DNA of 64,000 nt from Agathobacter sp. (GTDB taxonomy: Bacteria; Bacillota; Clostridia; Lachnospirales; Lachnospiraceae): the NCBI GenBank assembly GCA_022769125.1, contig JALEKN010000055.1, positions 47,323 to 111,322 on the forward strand, written 5' to 3'. The notes under the pieces were generated by a model. It was not told the DNA's origin. It saw nothing but the letters and a program-made list of their open reading frames with translations, and searched no databases. Shown one piece after another: positions 43,144 through 52,612 of this stretch (position 1 is its first letter; each line of letters starts with the position of its first letter). The position numbers were made by a program, and so were the translations under genes.

Positions 43144-43827
43144 ATGAAAAAATCATCTATTTTTCTGAAAGGACTTATCAAAGAGAACCCTGTACTGGTA
43201 TTGATACTTGGAACCTGTCCGACTCTTGCAACAACGACAAGCGTGATTTCGGCTGTTGCAATGGGACTGGCTGCTACTGCGGTTCTTTTATGCTCAAACA
43301 TGGCAATTTCTGCACTCCGGAATATTATTCCGGATAAGGTACGTATACCTTGTTATATTGTTGTAATTGCGGGATTCGTAAGCGTTGTTCAGATGCTGAT
43401 GCAGGCATATCTGCCGGATCTGTATGACATGCTTGGTGTATATCTTGCTCTTATCGTTGTAAACTGCATCATTCTTGGTCGTGCCGAGATGTTTGCCCGC
43501 AAAAATGGTGTGATTGACTCTGCACTTGACGGACTTGGAATGGGACTTGGATTTACAATTGCGCTTCTTCTTATGGCTACTTTCCGTGAGGTAGTTGGAA
43601 ACGGAACCTTTGCAGGAATCGCTATTCCGGGGCTGTCAGAATACAATATTCCGATTCTTACTGCTTCACCTGGTGGATTCTTTGCATTTGGATGTATCAT
43701 CGCACTTGTAGCAAAAATTACCGATAAGCCAAAGACGAAGATCGGCTGTGAGGGCTGTCCTTCCGCAGAAGCGTGCGGAAAGACCGGCTGCATCGAAGAA
43801 GAAAAGGAGGAGAGCGTAAATGTTTAA
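43144..43827 (+). CDS. rnfE: Rnf complex subunit RnfE
   Basis: 227 residues, about six membrane helices. VLGTCPTLATTTSVISAVAM (part) with the cysteine characteristic of RnfE/NqrD, and IVVNCIILGRAEMFARKNGV in the middle. The C-terminus adds a cysteine-rich tail (IGCEGCPSAEACGKTGC), which is unusual in my recollection and could bind a metal. It overlaps rnfA by 8 bp. Confidence 0.93.
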   Translation: MKKSSIFLKGLIKENPVLVLILGTCPTLATTTSVISAVAMGLAATAVLLCSNMAISALRNIIPDKVRIPCYIVVIAGFVSVVQMLMQAYLPDLYDMLGVYLALIVVNCIILGRAEMFARKNGVIDSALDGLGMGLGFTIALLLMATFREVVGNGTFAGIAIPGLSEYNIPILTASPGGFFAFGCIIALVAKITDKPKTKIGCEGCPSAEACGKTGCIEEEKEESVNV

Positions 43828-44413
43828 GAGTCTTCTTATCATACTGATGTCTTCGGTTCTTGTTGACAACTATGTTCTTTCAAAGTTCCTCGGAATCTGT
43901 CCGTTCCTCGGCGTTTCCAAGAAAACAGATCAGGCAGTGGGAATGGGATGTTCCGTTATTTTTGTTATGCTGCTTGCAACTGTTGCAACATGGCCGATTC
44001 AGACCTTCCTGCTTGATCCGAATGGAATGGGATATCTGCAGACAATTGTATTTATTCTTGTTATAGCTGCACTTGTACAGCTTCTTGAAATGATTTTAAA
44101 GAAGTATATTCCGGCACTGTACCGTTCGCTTGGTGTATACCTTCCACTTATTACAACAAACTGTGCCGTTCTTGGTGTTACCATCAATAACATCTCTGAC
44201 GGATACGGTTTTGTGGAGTCCCTTGTAAGTTCTTTGGGATGCGGACTCGGATTTTTACTTGCAATGTGGCTGTTTGCAGGTGTAAGAAGCCGTGTTGAGG
44301 TAGCAATCCCACCAAAGCCTTTCAGGGGTGTACCAATCACACTTGTTTCTGCTTCCATCGTTTCCATGGCATTCTATGGATTTGCCGGAATCGTTGAAGC
44401 ATTGTTTGCATAG
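43820..44413 (+). CDS. rnfA: Rnf complex subunit RnfA
   Basis: 197 residues, six membrane helices. FLGICPFLGVSKKTDQAVGM contains the cysteine region of RnfA/NqrE, and ITTNCAVLGVTINNI is its inverted-repeat partner; RnfA and RnfE form the core that binds the membrane [2Fe-2S] cluster. Starts inside the rnfE 3' end, so translation is coupled. Confidence 0.94.
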   Translation: MFKSLLIILMSSVLVDNYVLSKFLGICPFLGVSKKTDQAVGMGCSVIFVMLLATVATWPIQTFLLDPNGMGYLQTIVFILVIAALVQLLEMILKKYIPALYRSLGVYLPLITTNCAVLGVTINNISDGYGFVESLVSSLGCGLGFLLAMWLFAGVRSRVEVAIPPKPFRGVPITLVSASIVSMAFYGFAGIVEALFA

Positions 44414-44427
44414 GGGAGGGACGTATT

Positions 44428-45222
44428 ATGATAAATGCTGTACTTATTGCGGTTCTCCTTGTTGCGGGAGTAGGACTTATTGCAGGTGTTCTGCTGGCAG
44501 TTGCTTCAACCGTATTTGCAGTACCTGTCAACGAAAAAGAAACAGCAGTCCGTGATGTGCTTCCGGGCGCGAATTGTGGATCATGTGGTTATTCCGGCTG
44601 TGACGCTTACGCAAAGGCACTTGCAAGCGGCGCGGATGTTCCGGCTAACCTCTGCCGCCCGGGTGGACATGATGCACTTGTTGCAATTTCCGGAATCCTT
44701 GGTATCGAGGTAAAGGAAGCTGATCCGGTTGCTGCATTTGTACATTGCGGTGGAGACTGTGATAAATGTAAAGAAAAATCGGAGTATCAGGGACTTGAGT
44801 CCTGTGCATCCGCAAAGATGCTTTTTGGTGGGCCGAATGCATGTACATACGGATGCCTCGGATGCGGAGACTGTCAGAAGGTATGTGAATATGATGCAAT
44901 TTGCATTGAAAAGGGAATTGCACATATTAACAGGGAACAGTGTGTTGCCTGCGGTATGTGTGTAGAGGCTTGCCCGAACCACCTGATCGAGATTCTTCCA
45001 AAGAAGAAGGTTGCTGCAGTGACCTGTTCTAATCAGGAGAAGGGCGCAGTTGTCCGCAAGGAATGTTCGAACGGATGTATCGGCTGTATGAAGTGCCAGA
45101 AGAATTGTCCGGCAGAAGCAATTACAGTAACCAACAATCTTGCACATGTTGATTATACGAAGTGTACGGGATGCGGAACCTGTGTTGAGGGATGTCCGGT
45201 AGGCTGCCTGAAGCTGATCTAA
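44428..45222 (+). CDS. rnfB: Rnf complex subunit RnfB
   Basis: 264 residues. An N-terminal membrane anchor, then the cluster motif NCGSCGYSGCDAYAKALASG, then several ferredoxin-type clusters: CLGCGDCQKVC, CVACGMCVEACP, CIGCMKCQKNCP and CTGCGTCVEGCP. It takes electrons from reduced ferredoxin, such as that made by PFOR at 58.8 kb. Last gene of the operon, 14 bp after rnfA, followed by a strong terminator. Confidence 0.95.
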   Translation: MINAVLIAVLLVAGVGLIAGVLLAVASTVFAVPVNEKETAVRDVLPGANCGSCGYSGCDAYAKALASGADVPANLCRPGGHDALVAISGILGIEVKEADPVAAFVHCGGDCDKCKEKSEYQGLESCASAKMLFGGPNACTYGCLGCGDCQKVCEYDAICIEKGIAHINREQCVACGMCVEACPNHLIEILPKKKVAAVTCSNQEKGAVVRKECSNGCIGCMKCQKNCPAEAITVTNNLAHVDYTKCTGCGTCVEGCPVGCLKLI

Positions 45223-45278
45223 TGAATTCGGATAAAATTTCATAAAAAGGAGAATGTTTGGTTCGTTCTCTTGCAAGG

Positions 45279-45310
45279 ACCGGCGGGATTATATAATCCC
45301 GCCGGTTTTT
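45279..45310 (+). terminator. terminator of the rnf operon
   Basis: Perfect 28-bp palindrome (45279-45292 pairs with 45293-45306) followed by TTTTT. The following gap to 45506 shows no gene. Confidence 0.85.
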
Positions 45311-45506
45311 GCTATATGCAGTTGCAAAAATGTGTTTTGGGGAAGAAGTATCATTTGTGATAAAAGTGTGTTTTGGCTTTGGATGGATTGCATCTGTGGA
45401 CATATTGCGCTAAAATTGGTAAACAGGAATAGAAGGGTACCATCGGATATATGAGGATGGCGGAGATTAAAAACTATCAAAAGAACATGAAAAGTCAGGT
45501 GCAGAA

Positions 45507-46988
45507 ATGAAAAAGCATGCTAGCATAAAAACAAAATTGATGCTTGTAATGACGCTTTTGGTTGCAGGAACTATTTTTGTATGCTGGTTCTTTATCAACA
45601 CATGTCTGGAGCGTTATTATATTTACCAGAAACAGAATGAACTTGCCAACAGCTATATAGCAATAGACCAGGCAGGGAGCGAAAATGAGCTGGAGTCCAA
45701 TGAATTTGCATTGGTATTTAATAAGATATGTTCTACCAGAAATATTGACACGATTATTATAAGCGCGGAGAGGGAGATTATTTTGTCGTATTCTCCGGAT
45801 GACAAGGCGTTTCGGAATCAGCTTGTCGAGATGATATGGGGAGTGGGAAGCGTGGAAGAAAAGGCACTTCGCACCACGGATCATTATGTGATACGCAAGC
45901 AATATGACGCATCGGCAGGATCAGAGTATATTGCACTGATCGGAACGTTGAAAAACAATGACTACATCTATATGAAAACACCATTGGAGAGCATCCGGGA
46001 GAGCGCTAAGAGTACAAGCCAATTTTTTCTTTTTGTCGGGATTGGCGCAACCATTTTATGTGTCATGATCATTTATTTTGTTGCAAAATCCATTTCACAA
46101 CCGATTTTAGAGCTGAGCAATCTGTCAAAGAGGATGTGTAATCTGGAATTTGATGCCAAGTTTGAACCTAAATTTCATAGCAGCAGGGAACTTCAGACAC
46201 TTGGAAGCAATATGAATGAATTGTCGGAAACCCTGCAGCGGACAATCGGGGAATTGAAGGGTGCCAACAATGAACTGAAAGATGATATTGCCAAAAAAGA
46301 AAAAATTGATGAGATGCGGAAAGAATTTCTATCTAATGTATCACATGAACTTAAAACTCCTTTGGCACTGATTTCCGGTTATGCAGAGGGGCTGAAAGAG
46401 TGCATCAATGACTCGGAAGAGAGCAGGGAATTCTATTGTGATGTAATCATGGATGAGACAGATAAAATGAACCGCATGGTTGGGAAGCTTCTGACGTTGA
46501 ATCAGTTAGAATTCGGAAACGAACGTGTGGAGATGAGCTGTTTTGACATTACAGAAATGATCAGGGGTGTTGTAAATGCCAATACACTGTTAGCCTCCTC
46601 AGATGGAATCACGATATCCTTCGCGGAGGAAGAACCTGCATACGTGTGGGGGGATGAGTTTAAGGTGGAGGAGGTTATCACCAACTATTTAAGCAATGCT
46701 ATTCATTATGCTGCGGGGGAAAAGCAGATCCGTATATATTATGAACAAAGGGAAGGCCTGCTGCGTGTATGTGTATATAATAGCGGAAATACGATTCCGG
46801 AAACGGAGCTTGATAAGCTCTGGATCAAGTTTTATAAGGTCGATAAGGCGAGAACAAGAGAGTACGGAGGAAGCGGAATCGGCTTGTCAATTGTCAAAGC
46901 AATCATGAATTCCATGCATCAGGAATGTGGGGTCTATAATGTGTCAGATGGAGTCGTATTCTGGATGGAGCTGGAACGAAATAATTAG
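45507..46988 (+). CDS. membrane sensor histidine kinase, orphan
   Basis: 493 residues. Membrane helices at about 11-33 and 173-193 enclose an extracytoplasmic sensor of about 140 residues; then HAMP, the dimerisation/phosphoacceptor site NVSHELKTPLALISG (His280), N-box NYLSNAIHYA, and GGSGIGLSIVKAIM as G box. No response regulator follows; instead a lipoprotein gene begins 79 bp downstream. It could pair with the orphan OmpR regulator at 28.5 kb. Confidence 0.92.
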   Translation: MKKHASIKTKLMLVMTLLVAGTIFVCWFFINTCLERYYIYQKQNELANSYIAIDQAGSENELESNEFALVFNKICSTRNIDTIIISAEREIILSYSPDDKAFRNQLVEMIWGVGSVEEKALRTTDHYVIRKQYDASAGSEYIALIGTLKNNDYIYMKTPLESIRESAKSTSQFFLFVGIGATILCVMIIYFVAKSISQPILELSNLSKRMCNLEFDAKFEPKFHSSRELQTLGSNMNELSETLQRTIGELKGANNELKDDIAKKEKIDEMRKEFLSNVSHELKTPLALISGYAEGLKECINDSEESREFYCDVIMDETDKMNRMVGKLLTLNQLEFGNERVEMSCFDITEMIRGVVNANTLLASSDGITISFAEEEPAYVWGDEFKVEEVITNYLSNAIHYAAGEKQIRIYYEQREGLLRVCVYNSGNTIPETELDKLWIKFYKVDKARTREYGGSGIGLSIVKAIMNSMHQECGVYNVSDGVVFWMELERNN

Positions 46989-47066
46989 ACAATAAGATGT
47001 TGCGATTGTTACAAAAATATGGTACATTGTTCATACTAATAGGTGAAATTTGACAAAGGAGCGCCA

Positions 47067-47801
47067 ATGAAAAGAAAAGGATTTCGCTTGCTGGCACTTC
47101 TGCTTCTGCTTATGCTTACACTTTGCGGGTGCGGAACCGCAATGTACGAGCTGACAGATGAAGAAGAGCGCATAATAACGCGATACGCCGCATATGTTGT
47201 CGCAAAACATAATATATACCAGAAGGATGGAATGGTTTCCATCAATCCGGACTTGATCAGCCAAAACACCGGGACGGATGAACCGGAGGAGGAAACTCAG
47301 ACATCGGAAGAGGAATCTTTGCAGCCGGAAGAACAACCGGATGCCGGGGACGGAACTGTTACAGATTCCGTGAGTCCACCGGACGGGGCAGTGACGTTTG
47401 CAGATGCAATCGGATATGCAGGGTTATTGGACATTTCTTACGATGGCTATGATCTTGCGGATAATTATCAGGAAGGAAAAGTGTATTCTTTGGATGCACA
47501 TTCCGGATATCAGTTTGTAATAGCTAAATTTTCTGCCAAAAATATCTCAGGAGCTTCTCTGGATATAAATGTTCTTGAGAAAAATGTTGTTTTTTATATG
47601 TCGTATGCCAAGGACAAAAAGGTGAAGGAAGATGTGACACTTCTCCTTTGTGATCTGTCTACATATACCGGAACTCTCGGAATTGGAGAGAGTGCAGACC
47701 TTGTGCTATTGTTTGAAGTGAATGAAGATGCAATCACGACAATGGGTGAACCGGCATTTTCTGTTGAAAAGGACGGCGAGAATTATAGCATTGTACCATA
47801 A
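47067..47801 (+). CDS. lipoprotein of unknown function
   Basis: 244 residues from ATG 47067 (AAAGGAG in front). Signal peptide with lipobox LTLCGCG, then an acidic Glu/Pro-rich linker (about residues 75-115) and a C-terminal beta-rich domain with two short DYF-like runs. No catalytic motif is seen. It follows the histidine kinase and may be co-transcribed with it, for instance as an accessory sensor; this is inference. Confidence 0.75.
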   Translation: MKRKGFRLLALLLLLMLTLCGCGTAMYELTDEEERIITRYAAYVVAKHNIYQKDGMVSINPDLISQNTGTDEPEEETQTSEEESLQPEEQPDAGDGTVTDSVSPPDGAVTFADAIGYAGLLDISYDGYDLADNYQEGKVYSLDAHSGYQFVIAKFSAKNISGASLDINVLEKNVVFYMSYAKDKKVKEDVTLLLCDLSTYTGTLGIGESADLVLLFEVNEDAITTMGEPAFSVEKDGENYSIVP

Positions 47802-47916
47802 GCGAAAAATATGGTTTTTTCACAAAAAAATAGACGGATTTGTCGAAACTATGCTATAATCAATGTAATAAAGATTTTTTGTGCATCGTGAATATTACGA
47901 GCTTGGGAGGGCAGAT

Positions 47917-48819
47917 ATGGATACAAACATACTTTTGGAATCAGGTACAAATGAACTGGAGATTCTCGAATTTGCATTGGAGAACCATCATTATGGAATC
48001 AATGTTGCGAAGATTCGTGAAATTTTGCAGTATCAGGAGGTTACACCGGTTCCGAATACACATCCGAGTGTTGAGGGTGTTTTTATGCCAAGAGATACCA
48101 TGATTACGGTTATCAGCCTTAAGAAGTGCCTGAATCTTGGCGAGCAGGAGAAGAATGGTCTGTTTATTATCACGAACTTTAATAAGCTTGATATTGCATT
48201 CCATGTAGATGAGGTAATTGGCATACATCGTGTCTCATGGGAAGATATTATCAAACCGGATTCAACTTTAAATGGTCAGGATGGAAGTGTTTCCACCGGT
48301 GTTGTTAAGATGAACGACAAATTGGTTGTTATTTTAGATTTTGAATCTATCGTTTCATCTATCAGTCCGGAGGTTGGCTTGCGTACAAATGATATTGACA
48401 GCCTTGCAGAGAGAAAACGTTCAGATTCGCCAATTTTGATCGCCGAGGATTCCCCGCTGCTTAGCAAGCTGATTACCGACTGCCTGAGAAAAGCAGGATA
48501 TGAGAATCAGATTGTTACTGCGAACGGACAGGAAGCATGGGACAAGCTTTGCGAGTTTAAAGCAGAGGGCAATGTGAAGGACAAAGTTCACTGCATTATT
48601 ACCGATATCGAGATGCCACAGATGGATGGACATCGCCTTACAAAGCTTGTTAAGTCGGACGATAAGTTAAAGGATATTCCGCTTGTTATCTTCTCATCCC
48701 TTGTAAATGAAGAGATGAAGCGAAAGGGTGAGATGCTCGGTGCGGATGCTCAGCTGACCAAACCGGAAATCGGAATGTTGGTAGAAGCAATCGACCGTTT
48801 GATTGCAAATAGAAGCTGA
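47917..48819 (+). CDS. cheV: chemotaxis protein CheV
   Basis: 300 residues: a CheW-like coupling domain (about 5-165; HHYGINVAKIREILQYQEVT, FMPRDTMITVISLKKCL) joined to a receiver domain (SPILIAEDSPLLSKLITDCL, phosphoacceptor in CIITDIEMPQMDGHRL). It couples chemoreceptors to CheA and is adapted by phosphorylation. Start ATG 47917 after GGGAGGG. A TATAAT lies at about 47850. Indicates that the host is flagellated and chemotactic. Confidence 0.93.
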   Translation: MDTNILLESGTNELEILEFALENHHYGINVAKIREILQYQEVTPVPNTHPSVEGVFMPRDTMITVISLKKCLNLGEQEKNGLFIITNFNKLDIAFHVDEVIGIHRVSWEDIIKPDSTLNGQDGSVSTGVVKMNDKLVVILDFESIVSSISPEVGLRTNDIDSLAERKRSDSPILIAEDSPLLSKLITDCLRKAGYENQIVTANGQEAWDKLCEFKAEGNVKDKVHCIITDIEMPQMDGHRLTKLVKSDDKLKDIPLVIFSSLVNEEMKRKGEMLGADAQLTKPEIGMLVEAIDRLIANRS

Positions 48820-48836
48820 CAAAGGGAATTTAAGTA

Positions 48837-48863
48837 GGGGATGTGGTGGTTTCATCACATCCC
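48837..48863 (+). terminator. hairpin after cheV
   Basis: GGGGATGTG (48837-48845) pairs with CACATCCC (48856-48863); T-rich but imperfect tail. Confidence 0.55.
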
Positions 48864-48901
48864 TTAATGAGTTTTTAACATCCTGCTACTGGAGAGTATG
48901 A

Positions 48902-50461
48902 ATGAGTAATAAAGCATCGGAAAATTATCTTGACAATTTATTGGATTCTATTACCGACATGGGACCGAAAAAGAAAAAACCTGAAGAAGAGGAGAAGAAT
49001 CAGGATGTTTCTTTGGAAGAAAAGACGGTATCGGATGATGAATTCCTTAGGGATTTTGAGGCAGAATTGGAGTCGGACTCTTACAAGGACTATTTTGCTG
49101 AGTTTGAGCGGGAATTGGAGGATGAGCAAAATAGTGAATTGGAGATACCGGCAGAAAAACCGGGGGTATCGGATGATCTCGGATCCATCTTAAAAGGCAT
49201 TGGGGATAATTCTGGTGGGGCTGAGGCAATTCCGGATATGCCGGAGCCTACGGTTAGTACACCGGAGGAAATGCTTGCAGAAATGGAAGACGCGGAACCG
49301 GCCACTGAGCTTCCGCCGGAGAAGATTTCATTTACTTCGGAACCGGCTGCAGAACCAGAACTTAAAATGACGGATGCAGGAGAACCCGATCTGTCCGGAA
49401 ACAGTGAGGATGATCTGCTGGCAATGCTTTCAAAATCAGGTGAATTTGATGACCTTGGCGAGATGCTAAGCGATGATCCAAATAAAGTTTCCCTTGGGGG
49501 AACGGATGAGTTTGAGCAGTTTGCAAAGGCACAGATGGAACAACAGGAGACTGCAGCCGAAACGGCAGAGCCGGAAAGCGAGGATACATCCGACTCAAAA
49601 AAGAAGAAAAAGAAAACTAAAAAGGAAAGAACGAAAAAAGCAGACCGCAAGAATAGCGGCGAGGAGGAAAAGGAAAGCTTTACAGAGAAACTTAAGAAGC
49701 TTTTGTTCGGCGAGGAGGAGAACGACAGCGCTCTGACCGGATTGACAGAGGGAACACTTCTTTCTGATGAAAATGCGGATATATTAAGTGCAATAGAGGC
49801 AGAAGAAAAAGGAAAGGCAGCCAAGGATAAGAAAGAAAAAAAGACAAAGGAAAAGAAACCTAAGGAGCCAAAACCGAAAAAGCAGCCAAAGCCACAGAAA
49901 CCTCCAAAACCGAAGAAAGAAAAGCTGCCAAAGAAAAAAGACCATACACCGCCGCTTCCGAAGGGACCGGTCATTATGATAGTGATTATGGTTGTTTCAA
50001 TGACTGTGTTAGTGATGCTCGGAACAAATTTACTTAGTTATTCTGCGGCTGTTGCCAGCGCGAAAGAAGCTTACAGCCAGAATGAATATACGACAGCTTA
50101 TCAGGCACTTCAAGGCGAGAAAATAGCCAAGAAGGATGAGGAATTATACAATAAGCTTTCCGTTCTGGCAGCTGTATCCAGCGAATATGATGCGTATCTG
50201 ACTTTTGCAGACTATGGCTCAGTGGATATGGCGTTTGACTCTCTGGTGTGCGCGGCTGGACGATATAATCTGAATCTGGAGAATGCAATCCAGTTTGAAT
50301 GTACAGATGAACTGGACGGACTGCGCCAGAAGATTTCAGATGCACTTTCTGCTACGTATGGTATGGATATAAATGAAGCAATTGAGATGTATAATCAGAG
50401 AAACAGGACTGAGTATACCATCATATTACACCGCAAACTAAAGGCGTTGGGATTAGAGTAG
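48902..50461 (+). CDS. membrane protein with acidic repeats and Lys/Pro-rich linker, unknown role
   Basis: 519 residues. Residues 1-240 are highly acidic and low-complexity with several short motifs of the type DDLLAML/DDLGEML; 240-350 are lysine-rich (AKDKKEKKTKEKKPKEPKPK); one membrane helix lies at about 357-377 (IMIVIMVVSMTVLVMLGTNL). The C-terminal 140 residues look like TPR-like helices (AKEAYSQNEYTTAYQALQGE). I do not recognise the family; the layout predicts a large intrinsically disordered cytoplasmic part and a compact outer domain. It lies between cheV and hisH but has no clear link to either. Confidence 0.75.
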   Translation: MSNKASENYLDNLLDSITDMGPKKKKPEEEEKNQDVSLEEKTVSDDEFLRDFEAELESDSYKDYFAEFERELEDEQNSELEIPAEKPGVSDDLGSILKGIGDNSGGAEAIPDMPEPTVSTPEEMLAEMEDAEPATELPPEKISFTSEPAAEPELKMTDAGEPDLSGNSEDDLLAMLSKSGEFDDLGEMLSDDPNKVSLGGTDEFEQFAKAQMEQQETAAETAEPESEDTSDSKKKKKKTKKERTKKADRKNSGEEEKESFTEKLKKLLFGEEENDSALTGLTEGTLLSDENADILSAIEAEEKGKAAKDKKEKKTKEKKPKEPKPKKQPKPQKPPKPKKEKLPKKKDHTPPLPKGPVIMIVIMVVSMTVLVMLGTNLLSYSAAVASAKEAYSQNEYTTAYQALQGEKIAKKDEELYNKLSVLAAVSSEYDAYLTFADYGSVDMAFDSLVCAAGRYNLNLENAIQFECTDELDGLRQKISDALSATYGMDINEAIEMYNQRNRTEYTIILHRKLKALGLE

Positions 50462-50469
50462 GGACAATT

Positions 50470-51075
50470 ATGATTGCAATTATTGACTATAATGCAGGTA
50501 ATTTAAAAAGCGTAGAAAAGGCACTTGACTTTTTGGAACAGCCTTGTGTTATAACACGGGACCGAAAAGAAATCCTTGCGGCGGATCATGTGATTCTTCC
50601 GGGGGTTGGAGCCTTTGGAGACGCAATGGATCAGCTGAAAAAATATGAGTTGGATAAGGTGATACGTGAAGTCGCAGAACAGGATAAACCATTGCTTGGG
50701 ATATGTCTCGGGTTACAGCTTCTCTTCGAAAGCAGTGAAGAAAGCCCGGGAATTGAGGGCCTGCATATCCTTGAGGGAAAGGTTTTGCGTATACCGGATA
50801 AAGAGGGGCTTAAAATTCCGCATATCGGATGGAATTCTTTGAAATACCCGAATGAAGGACGTTTGTTTGCAGACATTCCGGAAGATTCCTATGTTTATTT
50901 TGTGCATTCTTACTATTTAAAAGCAAGTGATCCGTCCATTGTATGTGCAACAACGGAATACAGTACCACGATTCATGCAGCGGTGGAACATAAAAATGTT
51001 TTTGCTTGTCAGTTTCATCCGGAAAAGAGTAGTTCGGTCGGATTACAGATTTTAAAGAATTTTACCCAGGTATAA
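50470..51075 (+). CDS. hisH: imidazole glycerol phosphate synthase, glutaminase subunit
   Basis: 201 residues. Class I glutamine amidotransferase: nucleophile Cys79 in LLGICLGLQLL, and FHPEKSS with the catalytic His/Glu near residue 180. LPGVGAFGDAM matches the HisH oxyanion region. Supplies ammonia to HisF in histidine synthesis. Located 8 bp after the preceding gene and 15 bp before hisF; no other his gene is in this window. Confidence 0.95.
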   Translation: MIAIIDYNAGNLKSVEKALDFLEQPCVITRDRKEILAADHVILPGVGAFGDAMDQLKKYELDKVIREVAEQDKPLLGICLGLQLLFESSEESPGIEGLHILEGKVLRIPDKEGLKIPHIGWNSLKYPNEGRLFADIPEDSYVYFVHSYYLKASDPSIVCATTEYSTTIHAAVEHKNVFACQFHPEKSSSVGLQILKNFTQV

Positions 51076-51090
51076 GGAGGCTATGATTTT

Positions 51091-51852
51091 ATGTTTACTA
51101 AAAGAATCATTCCTTGCCTTGATGTGAACAATGGCAGAGTTGTAAAGGGAGTAAACTTCGTAAACCTAAGGGATGCCGGTGATCCGGTTGAAATCGCGAA
51201 AGCATATGACAAGGCGGGCGCTGACGAGGTTGTTTTCCTGGACATTACCGCTTCCTCAGACAACCGGAACACGGTTGTTGATATGGTGCGCCGTGTGGCA
51301 GAGAACGTTTTTATTCCTTTTACCGTCGGTGGTGGTATTCGGACAGTTGATGATTTTAAGATGCTTCTGCGCGAAGGAGCAGATAAGATTTCTATTAATT
51401 CTTCCGCTATCAATACCCCGGAACTGATTGGCAATGCAGCAGATAAATTTGGCAGCCAGTGTGTTGTGGTTGCAATCGATGCCAGAAGACGTACAGACGG
51501 AAGTGGATGGAATGTATACAAAAACGGCGGACGTGTTGATACCGGACTTGATGCAATAGAGTGGGCCATACGTGCAAACCGGCTTGGTGCGGGCGAGATA
51601 CTTCTTACAAGTATGGATTGCGATGGAACAAAAAACGGATACGATATTGAACTGACCCGTCAGATTGCGGATTCTGTTTCTATTCCGGTTATTGCCTCAG
51701 GAGGTGCAGGAACAAAGGAACATTTTTATGAGGCACTTGTCGATGCACACGCAGATGCGGCTCTTGCGGCTTCTTTGTTTCATTACAAAGAGCTTGAAAT
51801 TATGGATTTGAAGAACTATCTTGCAGATCGCGGAGTTTCTGTACGCAGATAG
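51091..51852 (+). CDS. hisF: imidazole glycerol phosphate synthase, cyclase subunit
   Basis: 253 residues, TIM barrel. N-terminus [20 protein letters not shown] is the family start; Asp11 region DVN and Asp130 region VAIDARR are catalytic aspartates. Uses ammonia from HisH to make IGP and AICAR. Starts after AAGGAGGC. Together with hisH forms a two-gene unit away from the rest of the histidine pathway. Confidence 0.96.
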   Translation: MFTKRIIPCLDVNNGRVVKGVNFVNLRDAGDPVEIAKAYDKAGADEVVFLDITASSDNRNTVVDMVRRVAENVFIPFTVGGGIRTVDDFKMLLREGADKISINSSAINTPELIGNAADKFGSQCVVVAIDARRRTDGSGWNVYKNGGRVDTGLDAIEWAIRANRLGAGEILLTSMDCDGTKNGYDIELTRQIADSVSIPVIASGGAGTKEHFYEALVDAHADAALAASLFHYKELEIMDLKNYLADRGVSVRR

Positions 51853-51865
51853 GAGAGAGACTGTT

Positions 51866-52543
51866 ATGGCAATGATAACGAATGATTGGCTTCCAGCAGT
51901 GGAAGCTGAATTTAAAAAAACATATTACAGAACCCTGTATCAGTATGTAAGGGAGGAATATAGCCGGGCGACTGTATATCCACCTGCGGATGATATATTT
52001 AATGCGATGCATTTTACCCCTCTTAGCGACGTGAAAGTGCTGATATTAGGGCAGGATCCATATCATGAACCACATCAGGCACATGGACTGTCATTTTCGG
52101 TGCCGCCGGATCAGGCCGTGATTCCACCATCCTTACAGAATATTTATAAGGAATTGTCAGATGACCTTGGGTGTTATATTCCCAATAATGGATACTTGAA
52201 GAAGTGGGCAGATCAAGGCGTTTTACTATTAAATACTGTATTGACAGTGCGTGCGCATCAGGCTTTTTCACATCAGGGAAAAGGATGGGAACAGTTTACG
52301 GATGCGATTATTTCTGCGGTTAATGCACAGGATCGCCCGATTGTGTATATGTTGTGGGGAAAGCCTGCACAGAGCAAGATCCCGATGCTAAATAATCCAA
52401 AGCATCTGATCCTTACAGCGCCACATCCGAGTCCACTTTCGGCATATAGGGGATTTTTTGGGTGCAGGCATTTTAGCAAGGCAAACGATTTTCTTGAAGC
52501 GCATGGACAGACTCCGATTGATTGGCAGATTGAGAATGTCTAA
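51866..52543 (+). CDS. ung: uracil-DNA glycosylase (family 1)
   Basis: Removes uracil from DNA (base-excision repair). 225 residues; motif GQDPYHEPHQAHG with the catalytic aspartate, and HPSPLSAYRGFFG near the C-terminus with the catalytic histidine. Start ATG 51866 follows AGGAGAG; the frame is open further upstream into hisF. Ends at the TAA that is also the start of the sigma-D promoter box described below. Confidence 0.95.
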   Translation: MAMITNDWLPAVEAEFKKTYYRTLYQYVREEYSRATVYPPADDIFNAMHFTPLSDVKVLILGQDPYHEPHQAHGLSFSVPPDQAVIPPSLQNIYKELSDDLGCYIPNNGYLKKWADQGVLLLNTVLTVRAHQAFSHQGKGWEQFTDAIISAVNAQDRPIVYMLWGKPAQSKIPMLNNPKHLILTAPHPSPLSAYRGFFGCRHFSKANDFLEAHGQTPIDWQIENV

Positions 52544-52568
52544 AGTTTTTATAACAATGAACCGATAT
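52541..52568 (+). promoter_or_regulatory. sigma-D/FliA-type (flagellar) promoter overlapping the ung stop codon
   Basis: TAAA (52541-52544) and ACCGATAT (52561-52568) are 16 bp apart, close to the Bacillus sigma-D consensus (TAAA then GCCGATAT). It drives the FliD-like gene whose ATG is about 45 bp further on. Confidence 0.65.
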
Positions 52569-52612
52569 AACATATAGTCAAGGATGATGTTTATTTTCAA
52601 AGGAGTGATACT

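Noticed and set aside
49090..49974. 294-codon minus-strand open frame opposite the acidic/lysine-rich protein
   Set aside because: Low-complexity Ser/Phe sequence that arises from reading GAA/AAA-rich codons backwards.
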